Source of the DNA: Alphaproteobacteria bacterium
GTDB lineage: Bacteria > Pseudomonadota > Gammaproteobacteria > Burkholderiales > Burkholderiaceae_C
Direction: 5' to 3'
Length of the DNA stretch: 64,000 nucleotides
NCBI GenBank assembly: GCA_030054175.1
Contig: JASGCM010000004.1
Location: 1-64,000 of the forward strand
Below, piece by piece: positions 11,722-19,751 of the stretch. The stretch's first letter is position 1, and every line of letters starts with the position of its first letter. Position numbers and translations under genes: made by a program. Below the pieces are notes generated by a model. The model was not told the DNA's origin, searched no databases, and saw only the letters and a list, made by a program, of their open reading frames with translations.

Positions 11722-12189
11722 ATGAGCATCGCGCAACAATTGCAATCCATGGGCATCACCCTGCCCCCAGTGTCGACCCCCGCTGCGGCTTATGTGCCTT
11801 ATGCGCAAACCGGCAAGCTGGTGTTTCTGAGCGGACACATCGCCAAGAAAAATGGCGTTGCCTGGGTCGGACAGTTGGGCAAGACCATGAGCACCGAAAA
11901 CGGCAAGCAGGCCGCGCGCGCCATCGCCATCGACCTGATGGGCACTTTGCAGGCCGCCTGCCAAGCCGCCGGCACCACTCTCGACGGCGTGGCCAGAATC
12001 GTCAAGGTGATGAGTTTGGTCAACAGCACGCCTGACTTCACAGAGCACCATTTGGTGACCAATGGTTGCAGCGAGCTCTTGAGTCAGGTCTTTGGTGCCG
12101 CCGGTGCGCACGCCCGCAGCGCATTTGGCGTGGCCCAATTGCCCATGGGGGCCTGCGTCGAAATTGAAATGATCGTCGAGATGAAGTAA
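11722..12189 (+). CDS. Rid-family (YjgF/RidA-like) protein
   Basis: A 155-residue member of the Rid superfamily, whose archetype RidA hydrolyses reactive enamine/imine intermediates to ketoacids and ammonia. It is longer than archetypal RidA (about 128 residues) and resembles the Atu1953-type subgroup, in which the catalytic arginine is not always kept. Its start is divergent from comEC over about 100 bases, and its stop directly abuts the galE start. The actual substrate cannot be predicted. Confidence 0.85.
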   Translation: MSIAQQLQSMGITLPPVSTPAAAYVPYAQTGKLVFLSGHIAKKNGVAWVGQLGKTMSTENGKQAARAIAIDLMGTLQAACQAAGTTLDGVARIVKVMSLVNSTPDFTEHHLVTNGCSELLSQVFGAAGAHARSAFGVAQLPMGACVEIEMIVEMK

Positions 12190-13207
12190 ATGTCAGGCAC
12201 GGTACTCATCACAGGTGGCACCGGTTACATCGGTGCTCACACCGTTGTGGTGTTTCAGCAGGCGGGTTATCAGGTCGTCATTTTGGACAACCTGTGCAAC
12301 AGTTCGATTGACGTTGTCGGGCGTATTGCGCAGATCACTGGTCACGTACCGCTTTTCGTACAAGGTGACATCCGCGATGACGCCACCTTGAATGACCTGA
12401 TGTCATCGCATGACATTCAAGGCATCGTCCATCTGGCTGGCCTGAAAGCCGTGGGCGAGAGCGTGCAACAGCCTCTGACCTATCACGAGAACAATGTTCA
12501 GGGTTCGTTGCAGTTGCTCAAAACAGCGCAGGCCCACGGCGTGAATCGATTCGTCTTCAGCTCTTCGGCCACTGTGTATGGCGAGCCACAGCACCTGCCC
12601 ATTGATGAAAAGCATCCAGCCGATCGACAAGCCAACCCTTATGGCCGCAACAAGCGAATGGTTGAGTTGATGTTGCAGGACGCGCAACACGCTGACCCAC
12701 GCCTTTCGAGTGGCCGTGCTGCGTTACTTCAACCCGATCGGCGCTCATGAGTCGGCTTTGATCGGCGAGAACCCGAAAGGCATCCCCAACAATCTGATGC
12801 CTTACGTCACCCAAGTCGCGGTGGGGAGACTCAAGCTACTGAGTGTTTACGGAAACGATTACCCCACGCCCGATGGAACGGGTGTGCGCGACTATATCCA
12901 TGTCATGGAGTTGGCGGAAGCGCACCTGAAAGCGTTTCAAGCCATAGGGTCAGAAAAAGGCGGGTATCACATCTGGAACCTGGGAACGGGCCAAGGCTAT
13001 TCAGTTCTGGAAATCATTGAGCAATTCCAGCAAATCACAGGTCGAAATGTTCCCTATCAAATCATGGAGAGGCGAAGTGGCGATATTGCCACCTGTTACG
13101 CCGCCACACAGAAAGCCAATGAAGAGTTGGGATGGGTGGCGCGCCGGGGGCTGGAGGAGATGATTCGGGATGCGTGGGGGTGGGAGAAGAAAAATCTCCC
13201 GATTTGA
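12190..13207 (+). pseudogene. galE: UDP-glucose 4-epimerase, frameshifted
   Basis: Two adjacent frames encode the two halves of GalE, which interconverts UDP-glucose and UDP-galactose. The first half (12190 to about 12696) has the NAD-binding TGGTGYIGAHT motif, SSATVYG and the catalytic YGRNK. The second half (about 12704-13207) resumes one frame over with [17 protein letters not shown]. Seven bases (12697-12703) lie where six are expected, so one base appears inserted; the in-frame product would stop at 12750. Either a true frameshift or a sequence error. Without it, the protein would be about 338 residues, the normal family length. Confidence 0.88.
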
Positions 13208-13525
13208 CTATGGAAGCTCTGCAAAATTCGCTGAGCACAAGTTTTCAACAATCCCAAAAATAATATCGCGAGTATTTGCCTCGAAAATCAAGCAACATTG
13301 AAAAGCTTGCAACTTTTCAGGCCGGTCTTTATGGCCAGCGTTTTCGTTCATGCTGTTTCCTTTGGATGGTATGTCACACTGTCTGACATGCGTCAGATGG
13401 AATGACTTTCAAAGAACAAAGCAAAGTCTATGCCAGACCTGTTCAAATGATCATGATGGGCAAGATGGGGTAGCCTGGCAACCCGTAGCGTCTGGCTTTA
13501 TTGGGTGGAGCAAAGCAGAATCAAT
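13208..13525. other. Gene-free stretch with a degenerate IS5-type end
   Basis: These 318 bases between galE and the Bug gene hold no convincing gene. The start (13209-13247) carries the IS-end-like remnant listed separately. From about 13250 to 13525 base composition is lower in GC than in the neighbouring genes, and I see no RNA gene, terminator or recognisable protein similarity. Confidence 0.6.
13209..13247 (+). mobile_element. Degenerate IS5-like terminal sequence
   Basis: The sequence CTATGGAAGCTCTGCAAAA at 13209-13227, and about 20 bases beyond it, match the left end of the 60095-60255 element (CTAGGGAATCTCTGCAAAA...CAAGTTTT) at about four of five positions. It starts two bases after the galE stop. 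No matching right end or transposase was found nearby, so this is a remnant. Confidence 0.5.
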
Positions 13526-14494
13526 TCAGGCATCCACCCGGACATTGGCCTCTTTAATCACCTTGGACCACTTTTGCTGCTCGGCACGGATGAAGTCGGC
13601 AAAGCGTTGTGCAGTGCCACCACCGTCTTCGGCCCCATACTGATCCAGTTTCTCGATCACATCCGGCATGGCCAAAACCTTGTTGATGTCCTCGTTCATG
13701 CGTTGCGCCATGGACGGCAATAATTTGCCGGGTGCCGCTAAACCATACCAAGTGGTGGCATCAAAACCGGCAAAGCCCTGCTCATCCATCGTGGGCACGC
13801 TGGGGTGACCTTTGGCTCGTTTGATTCGGGTTTGAGCCAGGGCCACGACCTTGCCGCTTTTCACATGCGGTGTGGCAGCGGTCATGGTTTCAAAACAGAA
13901 ATTCACTTGGCCACCGATGAGATCGACCAACAGCGGGCCAGATCCTTTATAGGGCACATGCAGCGCATCAATGCCTGCACGCAGCTTGAACATCTCGAGC
14001 GCCAGGTGCTGGGCCGATCCACCCCCGGCCGATGCAAAGCTGATGCGACCCGGGTTGGCTTTGCACAGGGCCACCAACTCAGCCAGGGTTTTGACCGACT
14101 GCCCGGCCGTGCCAATCAGCAAATTGGGCGTGACCCCAACCAGACAAATGGGCACGAAGTCGTTTTCCACCGAGTAGCCCAGCCTGGGCTGCAAGCTGGG
14201 TGCCAAGGCGTGGCTGTTGATGTGCGCCATGAGCAGGGTATTTCCATCGCTGGCTTGTTTGGCCACATGGTCGGCCGCAATGACGCCGGCAGCACCAGCC
14301 CGGTTCTCGATGACGATGGAAGTGTTCCAGAGCACTTGTAACTTTTGTGCAACCACCCGAGCCAAAGCATCGGTGCCGCCCCCCGGAGGGAAACCAACCA
14401 CGATGCGCACCGGCCCGGCGGGCAGGTGCTGCGCCATGAGGGCGGGGCTGACCAAAGAGGCCCCAGCGGCGGCGACAAATAAGCGACGTTTCAT
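13526..14494 (-). CDS. Bug-family (TctC-like) periplasmic solute-binding protein
   Basis: A 322-residue protein with a cleavable signal peptide (MKRRLFVAAAGASLVSPALMA) followed by the Bug-family start PVRIVVGFPPGGGTDALAR and the ENRAGAAG loop. Bug proteins bind carboxylates, often aromatic or dicarboxylic acids, in the periplasm, for tripartite tricarboxylate (TctABC) transporters or as sensors. No TctA or TctB membrane gene is near. It ends a minus-strand series with a CocE-like hydrolase and two further Bug genes. Confidence 0.9.
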   Translation of the reverse strand: MKRRLFVAAAGASLVSPALMAQHLPAGPVRIVVGFPPGGGTDALARVVAQKLQVLWNTSIVIENRAGAAGVIAADHVAKQASDGNTLLMAHINSHALAPSLQPRLGYSVENDFVPICLVGVTPNLLIGTAGQSVKTLAELVALCKANPGRISFASAGGGSAQHLALEMFKLRAGIDALHVPYKGSGPLLVDLIGGQVNFCFETMTAATPHVKSGKVVALAQTRIKRAKGHPSVPTMDEQGFAGFDATTWYGLAAPGKLLPSMAQRMNEDINKVLAMPDVIEKLDQYGAEDGGGTAQRFADFIRAEQQKWSKVIKEANVRVDA

Positions 14495-14577
14495 GTCCAG
14501 CCCAGTCTGAGTGAGTTTCAGGTCATTCTAGGGAAGTCGCCCCTTGAGTCAATGCCAGCGAACCCAGCAATAGGACC

Positions 14578-16326
14578 TCAACCCTTGGGAATGACAGGCA
14601 ACAACAAGTGACTGTTGTAGTCGCCACCCGTCAAGACTGTCACGGTCGCGCCAAACACCTCGGACGGGCGGTCGCTCGCCTCATCATGGATGAAGGGGCC
14701 GCATCCCCTCATGGGGTTTTTCATGTTTGAAAGGGTCGCTGCCGGGCCGTCCCATTCGTAATCTTTCCCCAATACCGAAATGGCCACGGTGTGACCTTTG
14801 GGGACGACGATGCTGGTGGCCCATATCTCCACATCCAACTCATAGATCTGACCCGGAACCAGAGGTTGCACCTCATCGTGGGTATGGTAAGGCCGGTAAG
14901 GGCGGCTGAGTCGTGCGTCCAACTTGCGGTGAGATGCCCGCAGCCAACCCTGACCGATGGGGGTATGCGGATCAAGGGCGCCCTGGAAAACCACCTCCTT
15001 GCCTGGTGGATCAAAAACGCGCAGCACGGCAAAGATATCGGCGTCGGTCGACGCACTTTGGATGAACAGCTTCAAGGCACTGGGTCCGGTGATCTCGGTG
15101 TCTTGGGCCATGGGCGGGGTGCTGAACGTCACGCCTGCCTCAAGCGGTCGATAGCTGACTGTTCTCTGCTGGGTGGCGGCTTGGGTGGATAACTTCATGC
15201 CATCGGCATGCAAATGAAATGGGGTCCAGACAGTTCGCGCAATGGGCCACTCGTGTTCATGGCGCAGCTCGAAGTGGTCCACATGACGGATTTGCAATTG
15301 AACCCTGGGTTGATTCGATTCCCAGCCATTGTTCACACCCTTGAGGTATTGATCAAGGAATCGCTTTTGGATGTCTAACCCATAGTCGGTGTAATACCCG
15401 GCCCAGTGGGCACCACCGTGCATCTCCAGCCATTTGTGTTTAGAGCCTGCTCGAACAAAACCCTCGACATTGCCCCGGTTGTGCAAACCGTGACCGCCCC
15501 AATTGCCGCAAGACAGCAAGGGAACTTCGATGTTTTCCAGGACGGGGGTTCGCTCATGGTAATAGGCGTCATCCAGATGATGGTGGCACAGGTCAGACCA
15601 CATGGGCACGCGGCGCTCGGCCAACACAGCCTCATCGAGGGTGTCAGGTCCACAGACCAATTCGCCGGTGACCTTGCTGACCGGACCGCGGGTGCCCACA
15701 CCGTGCTGGACATTCTTGACCTGCATGTCTTGCCAGTTCTTGACGAAGGTACACAAAATGCCGCCATGGTGGGTAGAGTCGCGGTAGCGGTCGACGTAGC
15801 CTTCCCAGACGCAAATGGCCGCCAGGTGGGGCGGCTTCAGGGCGGCAACACGCCACTGGTTGGTCGCATAATAAGAAATGCCCGCCAAACCGACTTTGCC
15901 GTTGCTCCAGGCCTGTTGCCCGGCCCACTCGATGCACAAATACAGATCACGGGTCTCGCGCTTGGAGTGGTGATCGATCTGGCCGGGTGAACGACCCGCG
16001 CCACGCGAGTCGACACGCACGCAGATGTAGCCGTCGGGCACCCATTTCTCGGGGTCGGCCACTTCCCAGTTCTGGTACAGATTGCTGCTGCCCAGGGCGG
16101 TGTCGGGGTGGTCCTTGACCATCTGATTCCAGGCGCTGGGGTATCCTTCCTGAAAAGACAAACCCTTGCCATAGGGCCCATAACTCAACAACACCGGGTG
16201 CGGCAAGTCGTCGTTGGGTCGAAAAATGTCGGCGCGCAGAATCAGGCCATCGTCCATTTCGATGGGCACATCCCAATCGACGCGCATGCTGTCCCTGACT
16301 TCAGACTTGTAAGTGGTGGATGTCAT
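14578..16326 (-). CDS. CocE/NonD family hydrolase (X-Pro dipeptidyl-peptidase type)
   Basis: A 582-residue serine hydrolase of the CocE/NonD family, with an alpha/beta-hydrolase domain and a C-terminal jelly-roll domain; family members cleave esters, amides or acyl groups. The nucleophile elbow GISYY (Ser) is visible. The ATG at 16326 (MTSTTYKSEV) is chosen; an upstream in-frame start would run into the preceding Bug gene. No signal peptide is obvious. It lies between Bug genes with an 83-base gap on the 3' side and 10 bases on the 5' side, so it probably acts on a compound bound by those proteins. Substrate unknown. Confidence 0.85.
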   Translation of the reverse strand: MTSTTYKSEVRDSMRVDWDVPIEMDDGLILRADIFRPNDDLPHPVLLSYGPYGKGLSFQEGYPSAWNQMVKDHPDTALGSSNLYQNWEVADPEKWVPDGYICVRVDSRGAGRSPGQIDHHSKRETRDLYLCIEWAGQQAWSNGKVGLAGISYYATNQWRVAALKPPHLAAICVWEGYVDRYRDSTHHGGILCTFVKNWQDMQVKNVQHGVGTRGPVSKVTGELVCGPDTLDEAVLAERRVPMWSDLCHHHLDDAYYHERTPVLENIEVPLLSCGNWGGHGLHNRGNVEGFVRAGSKHKWLEMHGGAHWAGYYTDYGLDIQKRFLDQYLKGVNNGWESNQPRVQLQIRHVDHFELRHEHEWPIARTVWTPFHLHADGMKLSTQAATQQRTVSYRPLEAGVTFSTPPMAQDTEITGPSALKLFIQSASTDADIFAVLRVFDPPGKEVVFQGALDPHTPIGQGWLRASHRKLDARLSRPYRPYHTHDEVQPLVPGQIYELDVEIWATSIVVPKGHTVAISVLGKDYEWDGPAATLSNMKNPMRGCGPFIHDEASDRPSEVFGATVTVLTGGDYNSHLLLPVIPKG

Positions 16327-16336
16327 CTGGTGTCTT

Positions 16337-17323
16337 TCACTGAGGTTGATAACCGATCGATTTGACAATCTGACCGTAGCGTTCGTAATCGGCCCGCAAA
16401 ATCTTTTCAAAGTACTGAGGTGACTCGTTGACCGCCATCAGGCCCAGGTTCTGCAACCTTTCCATCACTGCCGGTTGAGCGATGGCGGCATTGATGCCTT
16501 TGTTGAGTTTCTCGACGATATCTGGCGGCGTGCCCGCCGGAGCCACATAGCCAAACCAGCCTAAAGCACTGAATCCGGGTACGGCGTCTTGCGTGAGTTG
16601 GGCGTCCGGCCAATCGGACACCTTGTAGGGTGGGCTGATGGCGATCAGCTTCATCTTTCCGGCTCGAATGTGGGGTGCAAAAGGCGCCATCCCCAAAATG
16701 CCCGCTTGAACCTGACCACTCAGCACGTCATTGGTGACTTGCACGCTGCCTTTGTAGGGCACATGCAAGTATGTGAACCCCGCCTTTTGTCTGAGGTCTT
16801 CAAAGGTCAAGTGAGGATAGCCCCCATCTCCATTGGTCGCCACAGACAATTTGCCTGGATTGGCTTTGGCATAGGCGATCATTTCGGTCAAATTTTTGAA
16901 AGGTGCGTCATTGTTCGCAACAATGGCCTGAAAGTTGGTGGTGGTCAAACTGACCGGGACAAAACTTTTCAGTGGGTCATAGGGCACTTTTCTGAACGTA
17001 TGCGGGATGACCACCAAATTGCCTGCCTGCCCCACTCCGATGGTGTGCCCATCTGGGGTGGCACGCGCCAGCGCGCCCATGCCGACCTGACCGCTACCGC
17101 CAGCGATGTTCTCGACGATGACGGGCTGACCCCACAATTCGGTCAATTTGGGACCGATCATCCGTGCGGTGATGTCGATCGAATCTCCTGGCGGGAACGG
17201 GATGATGATCTTGATCGGCTTGGTGGGCCAGTTGCTTTGAGCCACTGCACTGCAAGCCGTGAAAACCAATGTCAGCCCCAAGAGGGCCCGCCGCACTGCG
17301 CTCACTTGATTCCAATGAAACAT
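16337..17323 (-). CDS. Bug-family (TctC-like) periplasmic solute-binding protein
   Basis: A 328-residue binding protein with a signal peptide ending near ACSAVAQ, then WPTKPIKIIIPFPPGDSIDITAR. The usual family GGG turn is replaced by GDS here, so ligand contacts may differ from its neighbours. The gene lies 12 bases downstream of another Bug gene and 10 bases upstream of the CocE-like hydrolase, consistent with one operon. No membrane components are encoded nearby. Confidence 0.88.
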   Translation of the reverse strand: MFHWNQVSAVRRALLGLTLVFTACSAVAQSNWPTKPIKIIIPFPPGDSIDITARMIGPKLTELWGQPVIVENIAGGSGQVGMGALARATPDGHTIGVGQAGNLVVIPHTFRKVPYDPLKSFVPVSLTTTNFQAIVANNDAPFKNLTEMIAYAKANPGKLSVATNGDGGYPHLTFEDLRQKAGFTYLHVPYKGSVQVTNDVLSGQVQAGILGMAPFAPHIRAGKMKLIAISPPYKVSDWPDAQLTQDAVPGFSALGWFGYVAPAGTPPDIVEKLNKGINAAIAQPAVMERLQNLGLMAVNESPQYFEKILRADYERYGQIVKSIGYQPQ

Positions 17324-17335
17324 GATGCACCTCCA

Positions 17336-18304
17336 TCAATCGATTTTGACCCCGGTCTCTTGGATGATTTGCGCCCAACGGGGCAACTCCACCCGCAGGA
17401 AGCTGTTGAATTGATCGACCAAGTTGGCCGTGTACTCGCCCCCAATGGCTGAAATGCGGGCGCGGACCTCGGGGGTATCGAGCACGCGATTGACTTCGCG
17501 ATTGAGTTTTTGGTTGATGGCCGGCGGCAAACCTGCAGGCCCAAAGATGGCGAACCACAAGCTGATTTGCAACTCGGGCAGACCAGCTTCGGAGGTGGTC
17601 GGAATTTCGGCCGCGCTCTCAAAGCGCTTGGGCGAGGCCAAGGCCAAGCCACGCAACTTGCCAGACTTCACATGCGGATGAGAGGTGGAGATGCTGTCGC
17701 AAATGAATTGCGTCTCGCCCCCAATCAAGCCCTGGACCGCAGGCGCGGCACCCTTGTAGGGTATGTGGGTCATCTTCACGCCGGTGGCGCGCATGAACAT
17801 TTCAGCGCACAAGTGACCGCCACTGCCCGAACCCGGTGAAGCAAAATTGAATGACCCGGGCTTTTGCTTGGCCAACGCAACGAATTCCTGCAAGTTCTGG
17901 GCTGGCACTTGCGGGTTGATGACGTAGTAGAACGGCAAAGTGGCCAGGTTGACCACCGCACTGAAGTCCTTCATGGGGTCTATGCCACTGTTGCGCAGCA
18001 AATAGGGGCTGATGTGACTGCTGGTCGAGGCGACCAGCAAGGTGTAACCGTCGGGGGCCGACTTGGCTACCGCGCCCGAAGCGATGGTGCCGGTGCCACC
18101 AGGTCGGTTTTCCACCACGAAAGGCTGGCCCAGGGCTTCGGTGAGTTTTTGGGCCACCAAACGCGCCAAGACATCGGTGGGGCCCCCTGGCGGAAAGGGA
18201 ATCAGGACCTTGACGGGCCGACTAGGGTAGTCCTGGGCCTGGGCTGTGAAACAGGCCAAGGTCAGGCACACACCGGCCATCCATTGGAATACAGATCGTC
18301 GCAT
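17336..18304 (-). CDS. Bug-family (TctC-like) periplasmic solute-binding protein
   Basis: A 322-residue binding protein with signal peptide MRRSVFQWMAGVCLTLACFTAQA and the family segment PVKVLIPFPPGGPTDVLAR. The ATG at 18304 is chosen because TAGGAGG lies 6 bases upstream; a longer frame reaching 18451 would translate the hexamer repeat in the leader and is not credible. It heads the series of three Bug genes and the CocE-like hydrolase. Confidence 0.9.
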   Translation of the reverse strand: MRRSVFQWMAGVCLTLACFTAQAQDYPSRPVKVLIPFPPGGPTDVLARLVAQKLTEALGQPFVVENRPGGTGTIASGAVAKSAPDGYTLLVASTSSHISPYLLRNSGIDPMKDFSAVVNLATLPFYYVINPQVPAQNLQEFVALAKQKPGSFNFASPGSGSGGHLCAEMFMRATGVKMTHIPYKGAAPAVQGLIGGETQFICDSISTSHPHVKSGKLRGLALASPKRFESAAEIPTTSEAGLPELQISLWFAIFGPAGLPPAINQKLNREVNRVLDTPEVRARISAIGGEYTANLVDQFNSFLRVELPRWAQIIQETGVKID

Positions 18305-18315
18305 TGGGAACCTCC

Positions 18316-18339
18316 TATGGATATGGATATGGATATGAA
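18316..18339 (-). repeat. Short tandem hexamer repeat in a 5' leader
   Basis: Three copies of TATGGA plus one variant (TATGAA) in direct tandem, directly upstream of the AGGAGG ribosome-binding site of the Bug gene at 18304. It lies between that gene and the broken hydrolase upstream. Confidence 0.7.
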
Positions 18340-18350
18340 TCAAAACAACA

Positions 18351-19511
18351 TCAAGACAACTGACCACCCAAGACCCGAGCGAACCAATCGACCATGTCAT
18401 CGGCCGCCAGACTGCCGTTGTCGGCTTGACAATGTTCGGCACCGCCCTCATCGAGGGTGAAGACGCGCAATTCGCGCTGGCTGCTGTTCACGGCCGCGTC
18501 GTAAAGCGTTTGCGCGTCTGCCAGCGGCACCTGGCGGTCGTTTTCGCCATGCACCACCAAGAAGGGGCAAGTGATTTGCCCAGCCACATTCTCCAAGGTG
18601 AAGTGTTTGATTTCTTTCATCGATTCCTCGATGGTGGCCTTGCCAAAAACAAAATTAAGGTGATCTGCGAAGTGCGATACCGAGCGTTGCGTGGTGGCGT
18701 TGGGCGACAACCTGGCCACCACGGTCCGATGCCAGTTCCACTGCGCACCAAAGGCAATACAGCACTTCAATCTTTTCTCGAACGCCGCCGCCCTGGGGGC
18801 ATAGTAGCCCCCCAAGGACAAGGCCATGATGCCCACGCGCTGGGCGTCGACATCGACGCGTTGCTCCAGCCAGTCCATGCTGGCGGTGGCGGCCTTCTCG
18901 ATCTGATGCGTACCGTGCATGCCCCTCAATCTCAAGGCTTCGCCAACACCGGGGTGGTCGACGATCAACACGTCCACACCGCGTCGGCGCGCCTCGAGTG
19001 CGATGCCGGACAGTTAAATGGTTTCCTTGTTCACATCCAAACCGTCGAAATGGATCATGCAGGGTGACCGACCCGGCAAGCCCGAGGGCACGAACAGGGC
19101 CGGCATGCTCTTCCCCTCGTAGGGGATCTCGACCCACTCGATGGGTTCTTTGCGCCAAGCCGCCCCTTGCTTGAAACAACTCAGCATGGTTTTGTAGAGC
19201 ATGGTTTTGCGCGGGTCTTTGGGGTGGGTCTGGCGTTCTGCCGCAAAGTAGTAATTGGCTGCACGCAGCAATTTGCACCCTGCGCTGTGCAGGTGACCAG
19301 CTTTCTTGTCGCGACGCGCCTGTTCATGCACATGTCCAGCCAGACGCATGAAGGCCTGCACCCACTCTTCCTGTGCCGGATCATCATTGCGCTGTCCAGC
19401 CTCAACGCTGCTGCGCGCAACGGTGTCGATTTCTCCAATCAGCCCCCCGGAGCCGATGGTGAGGTTGGTGGCCAGATTCCAAACGTAGTTGCCACGAAAA
19501 TATTCGAACAT
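18351..19511 (-). pseudogene. Alpha/beta hydrolase (FrsA/DUF1100-like) interrupted by one in-frame stop
   Basis: One continuous frame of 386 codons is split by a single TAA at 19014-19016. The first part (19017-19511) gives the helical N-terminal domain ending HFDGLDVNKETI. The second resumes at once with LSGIALEARRRGVDVLIVDHPG and carries the whole catalytic set: nucleophile elbow ALSLGG, acid in HGENDRQVP and histidine in GAEHC. It resembles the FrsA-like hydrolases that include 2,6-dihydroxypseudooxynicotine hydrolase. A tyrosine codon (TAC or TAT) changed to TAA is the simplest explanation. An isolated C-terminal product starting at an internal codon would lack the core N-terminal strands. 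Confidence 0.8.
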
Positions 19512-19710
19512 GGGGCGGTGCTCCTGATTTGTTGATCAATTGAACGACAGTATGAAAACGCCTGTCCTTGTTTGTCAACCACTCCGGGTCGTTCGGGCGT
19601 CACATCACGGGTAAACACAACGTAGAAGGTCACTTCGCCCGATTTGTCCTGTTCGGAATTTAAGGGTAAATACGGGTATACCCCTCGGCACCAAGCCGCA
19701 CAATTACTTT

Positions 19711-19723
19711 ATATTTGAAATAT
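19711..19723. promoter_or_regulatory. Candidate MarR operator upstream of the anthranilate operon
   Basis: ATATTTGAAATAT is a 13-base palindrome with one central base, 28 bases upstream of the abmA start, in the 240-base divergent region. Its size and AT-rich form suit a MarR-family operator, and a MarR gene lies within the operon. A second palindrome, GGGTATACCC, lies at 19674-19683 and TTGATCAA at 19532-19539. Function is inferred. Confidence 0.45.
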
Positions 19724-19751
19724 TCAGGTCTATACGATCAGGACATTTCCC

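Noticed and set aside
13350-13643. Possible small gene in the galE-Bug gap
   Set aside because: No ribosome-binding site or known motif, and its 3' part is antisense to the Bug gene.
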